Shown here piece by piece: positions 5,902 to 7,846 of a stretch of 7,846 nt of DNA. Location of the stretch: NCBI GenBank assembly GCA_003157575.1, contig PMKA01000222.1, positions 1 to 7,846 of the forward strand, given 5' to 3'. Under the pieces are notes generated by a model that made no database searches, was not told the DNA's origin, and saw only the letters and a program-made list of their open reading frames with translations. The DNA is from Opitutia bacterium. GTDB taxonomy: Bacteria > Verrucomicrobiota > Verrucomicrobiia > Opitutales > Opitutaceae. How positions within the stretch are numbered: position 1 is the stretch's first letter; each line of letters begins with the position of its first letter. The position numbers were made by a program, and so were the translations under genes.

Positions 5902-7245
5902 ATGATTAATGCAATCACCGAGTCACTGCGCGGTTCTCCTTATGTGCTCCAAGAAGGAACCGGTCGGGAAATCTTGTCGGCTGCACAAAAACTTGCTGAG
6001 GACGTTGAACTCCTGCGCCAGAATGGTAGTCTTGATGACGAAGTATTGTCGGAACTCCGTAAGGAGTGGGGAGTGAAGCAAGTCTATGAGAGTGCTGGGA
6101 TCGAAGGGAATGAACTGACACTTAACGAAACGCTTCTGGCAATCCAACGCGGTGTGACCATAAGCGGCAAGCCGCCGGGACAATCCGACGAGGTGCGTAA
6201 TCTCAACATGGCACTGCACTTTCTTGAGGAACTTTTCCGGGAAGCAAAACCGCTGGGCGAGTGGGAAATTCGAGAGGTGCAGAAGTTGGTGTTGGGAATT
6301 AATGATCCGAACGGGGGCCGTTATCGTGACATCGAGGTTGCTATTTCGAATTCTCCACACAAACCGCCGCATCCGATCAGGGTTCCGGAGATGATGCGCG
6401 ACTTCGCTTCCTGGTTCAAACAAGCCACTTTCGTTCCAATCCCACTACAAGCGGCGGTAGCCCATGCTTGGTTGGTCCACATTCACCCGTTTTCAGATGG
6501 GAACGGCCGCACGGCTCGTGCGATCATGAATCTCCTATTGATGAGGCATGGCTTTCCCGTGATTGTTGTTCGAAAGAAAGATCGCCAGAGGTACTATGAA
6601 GCACTCAGGGATTCTGATGACGGTGACATCGGTCCCTTCCTAGAGTTGATCTTGGCTCGATCAGGGGATAGTATGGCCCAGATTGATCGGATTCGGCAGG
6701 CCAAAACGGGAATCACGCTCGCGATCCAGCGTGTCCATGATGCGGAAGAGCGGCGATTCCGAGTTTGGCAAGATGGGATAGCTCTCCTACTGTCCACGCT
6801 CGAAGAGGCGTTCAGGTCAATTAAGAGCGGAGATGCTACATTCGAGATATTCGGCAATAGATACGATCTCCCCGGATTCGAAGACTACCGGGCAATTTGT
6901 GAACGTGATTCGCGGGCCAATTCTTGGCTCATGAAGATCACGTTGGTTCACAATGCTCAGACGCGTTCGGTTTTGTTTTGGATGGGATTCGCTTCTGATG
7001 CGCTACTGAGAGGCACAGGTGCTCGAGATCCATTCCCCGGGGTGAAAATCGCAATGAGGAATCCGGCAGGATATCCGCAGTGGTCTCCTTGCGATGAGAC
7101 GTTTCCGAGCAGCGTAAATGAGTTCGCTTATTACGATGGCCGGTTCTTTTCTGTCGACCAGAAGGGAAATGTCCATGTGGAGGACACCGTCGTATCGCTC
7201 GCCCATCATTTTGCAGCCGATCTCGTGGAGGGTTGGTTCGCGTGA
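5902..7245 (+). CDS. Fic family protein with N-terminal self-inhibitory motif (probable AMP-transferase)
   Basis: The 447-residue product carries the complete Fic core HPFSDGNGRTAR at 195-206, with H195, F197, D199, G200, N201, G202, R203 and R206. Fic enzymes usually transfer AMP from ATP to hydroxyl side chains of target proteins. The flap region around 140-164 (RYRDIEVAISNSPHKPPHP) should dock the target. S64-A-G-I-E68-G69-N fits the (S/T)xxxE(G/N) inhibitory helix, so this is a class II Fic whose own N-terminus blocks ATP binding through E68, and no separate antitoxin is needed. Residues ~280-447 (RRFRVWQDGIALLLSTLEEAF and onward) form an extra C-terminal part that I cannot assign. Sampled 60-base lines run near 50% GC here against about 75% in the 1.5-4.2 kb gene, and third positions are mixed, which suggests transfer. 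The start is the first ATG; no Shine-Dalgarno sequence is visible. The target is unknown. Confidence 0.92.
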   Translation: MINAITESLRGSPYVLQEGTGREILSAAQKLAEDVELLRQNGSLDDEVLSELRKEWGVKQVYESAGIEGNELTLNETLLAIQRGVTISGKPPGQSDEVRNLNMALHFLEELFREAKPLGEWEIREVQKLVLGINDPNGGRYRDIEVAISNSPHKPPHPIRVPEMMRDFASWFKQATFVPIPLQAAVAHAWLVHIHPFSDGNGRTARAIMNLLLMRHGFPVIVVRKKDRQRYYEALRDSDDGDIGPFLELILARSGDSMAQIDRIRQAKTGITLAIQRVHDAEERRFRVWQDGIALLLSTLEEAFRSIKSGDATFEIFGNRYDLPGFEDYRAICERDSRANSWLMKITLVHNAQTRSVLFWMGFASDALLRGTGARDPFPGVKIAMRNPAGYPQWSPCDETFPSSVNEFAYYDGRFFSVDQKGNVHVEDTVVSLAHHFAADLVEGWFA

Positions 7246-7295
7246 GTGTGCCCAGTCTGGGGGATCCAGGCCGTTCGAACAGCGATGATTCGGCC

Positions 7296-7334
7296 TTATT
7301 GCAGAATGATGCACTCGTCGAGAATGATCTTCAT
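7296..7334 (-). pseudogene. Truncated DUF5615-type (PIN-like) toxin start, 12 codons
   Basis: An ATG at 7334 overlaps the stop of the DUF433 gene as ATGA, the usual coupling in this toxin-antitoxin type. The stub reads MKIILDECIILQ and then TAA. Its first eight residues match the typical MKIxLDEC beginning of DUF5615 PIN-like toxins, where the aspartate is an active-site residue. The rest is absent both here and in the intergenic region left of the Fic gene. With so few residues the family call is an inference resting on the position after DUF433. Confidence 0.5.
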
Positions 7335-7549
7335 GCGACGGCGGCAATCATGCGTTCACGCGCTTCTTCGAGAAATTGGACCACCTGTTCGCGCTGAACG
7401 CTGGGAAAGTCATCGAGAAATTCGCCGATGGATGCGCCGTCCTCAAGGTAGTCGGTGAGCGTCTTCACCGGCACGCGGGTTCCAGCAAAGACGGGCGTGC
7501 CACTAAGAATCTGCGGATCGGTGATCACAACGACGGTCTTCATGCCCAT
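7331..7549 (-). CDS. DUF433 family antitoxin (VapB45-like)
   Basis: The 72-residue product shows the DUF433 pattern: ITDPQILSGTPVFAGTRVPV (residues 9-28), then DYLEDGASIGEFLDDFPSV (33-51) and a C-terminal helix. DUF433 proteins are small helix-turn-helix-like proteins. Many act as antitoxins that bind DNA and neutralise a PIN-like DUF5615 toxin encoded just downstream. Here the downstream partner survives only as a 12-codon stub, so the antitoxin appears orphaned. Two in-frame ATGs, 7549 and 7543, are possible; the longer is given and neither has a strong ribosome site. It follows the dnaE2 stop at 7607 by 57 bases on the same strand, so read-through transcription is possible. Codon use is less GC-rich than in dnaE2, consistent with a mobile module. 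Confidence 0.85.
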   Translation of the reverse strand: MGMKTVVVITDPQILSGTPVFAGTRVPVKTLTDYLEDGASIGEFLDDFPSVQREQVVQFLEEARERMIAAVA

Positions 7550-7606
7550 ACTTTGTCACGGTTCCTTAGGGTGGGCAACACCCGTGTCACTCGATACGTT
7601 GTGTGT

Positions 7607-7846
7607 CTACCTGAAATCGTGCGAAGCTTCGGCGGGGAGGTCGTCGCAGCGGAGGGCGCGGATCTCCTCCGCCTGGATGTGGATCACCCCGTCGTGCAGT
7701 TGCAGGCGGCCGGTGATGATCAGGGCCGGTTCCTGGATGATCGTCAGCCGGCAGCGCTCGAAAAGCTGCGGGCGCACGATCGCATTCGCCACGCCCGTCT
7801 CGTCCTCCAGGCTCACGAAGAAGAAGCCCTTGGCCGTGCCGGGGCG
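7607..7846 (-). CDS. dnaE2: Error-prone DNA polymerase DnaE2, C-terminal end (runs off right edge)
   Basis: The last 79 residues of a large protein enter from the right edge. RPGTAKGFFFVSLEDETG at the start is the hallmark of the C-terminal OB-fold of bacterial polymerase III alpha-type proteins. The continuation ANAIVRPQLFERCR, ALIITGRLQLHDGVIHIQAE and the very last residues SHDFR resemble DnaE2 (ImuC), which usually ends in a similar DFH/DFR tail; replicative DnaE continues differently. DnaE2 carries out mutagenic translesion synthesis together with ImuA and ImuB, normally under LexA control, and those genes are commonly upstream in the same operon, here beyond the right edge. An internal GTG at 7816 lies in the middle of the domain and is not the start. 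The stop is TAG at 7607. Confidence 0.88.
   Translation of the reverse strand, partial: RPGTAKGFFFVSLEDETGVANAIVRPQLFERCRLTIIQEPALIITGRLQLHDGVIHIQAEEIRALRCDDLPAEASHDFR

Noticed and set aside
5902..7245. Separate antitoxin gene for the Fic protein
   Set aside because: No small gene adjoins it on the same strand, and the inhibitory motif S64-E68-G69 lies within the protein itself.
7250..7270. Weak CCCA/TGGG and CTGG/CCAG pairings after the Fic gene
   Set aside because: The 4-bp stems without a T-tract are too short to call a terminator.
7569..7583. GGGTG-GGCAA-CACCC hairpin between dnaE2 and the DUF433 gene
   Set aside because: The stem is only 5 bp with no T-run on the relevant strand, so a terminator call is not supported.

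Overview
The window is about 7.8 kb of mostly high-GC bacterial DNA. It carries five recognisable genes on the minus strand, two of them cut by the window edges, and one lower-GC gene on the plus strand. The neighbourhood combines a Tat-exported glycosidase-like protein, a membrane fatty-acid hydroxylase, an error-prone DnaE2 polymerase and a DUF433/DUF5615-type toxin-antitoxin remnant. This suggests a free-living environmental bacterium. A Verrucomicrobiota (Opitutales-like) origin is a low-confidence guess from protein flavour only; no rRNA or marker gene is present.

Layout, left to right. (1) The N-terminal 185 residues of a DUF1186 protein on the minus strand run off the left edge. (2) A secreted metallo-beta-lactamase-fold hydrolase on the minus strand, 776-1370, looks broken. 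Its first ~156 residues are convincing and carry the HxHxDH motif, but the good reading frame then jumps to another frame and stops 40 codons later. (3) A 903-residue Tat-exported protein with an alpha-glucuronidase/hexosaminidase-like layout lies at 1508-4219, followed by a terminator-like hairpin. An inverted repeat overlapping a TTGACA box lies ~90 bases upstream of its start. (4) A histidine-box fatty-acid hydroxylase/sterol desaturase, 4334-5554, is fused in frame to the beginning of a hemolysin III (PAQR/TrhA) domain. That domain has lost its middle, and its last transmembrane segment survives in a different frame, ending at 4408.

(5) A divergent, gene-free stretch of ~350 bases holds two hairpins and an AT-rich promoter-like end. 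(6) A Fic protein on the plus strand, 5902-7245, has an intact HPFSDGNGR motif and its own N-terminal inhibitory motif. Its GC is clearly lower than that of its neighbours, so it is probably acquired. (7) A DUF433 antitoxin on the minus strand, 7331-7549, has a partner toxin gene that begins with the usual ATGA overlap but stops after 12 codons, right beside the end of the Fic gene. (8) The C-terminal OB-fold end of DnaE2 enters from the right edge.

The genes do not form one pathway. The recurring theme is decay and replacement: two genes have lost internal sequence with a frame change, a toxin is truncated, and a foreign-looking Fic gene sits at the boundary. I see no CRISPR array, tRNA, rRNA, transposase or clear attachment site. 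I did not find convincing evidence of a complete new multi-gene system. The most unusual arrangement is the hydroxylase-hemolysin III fusion.
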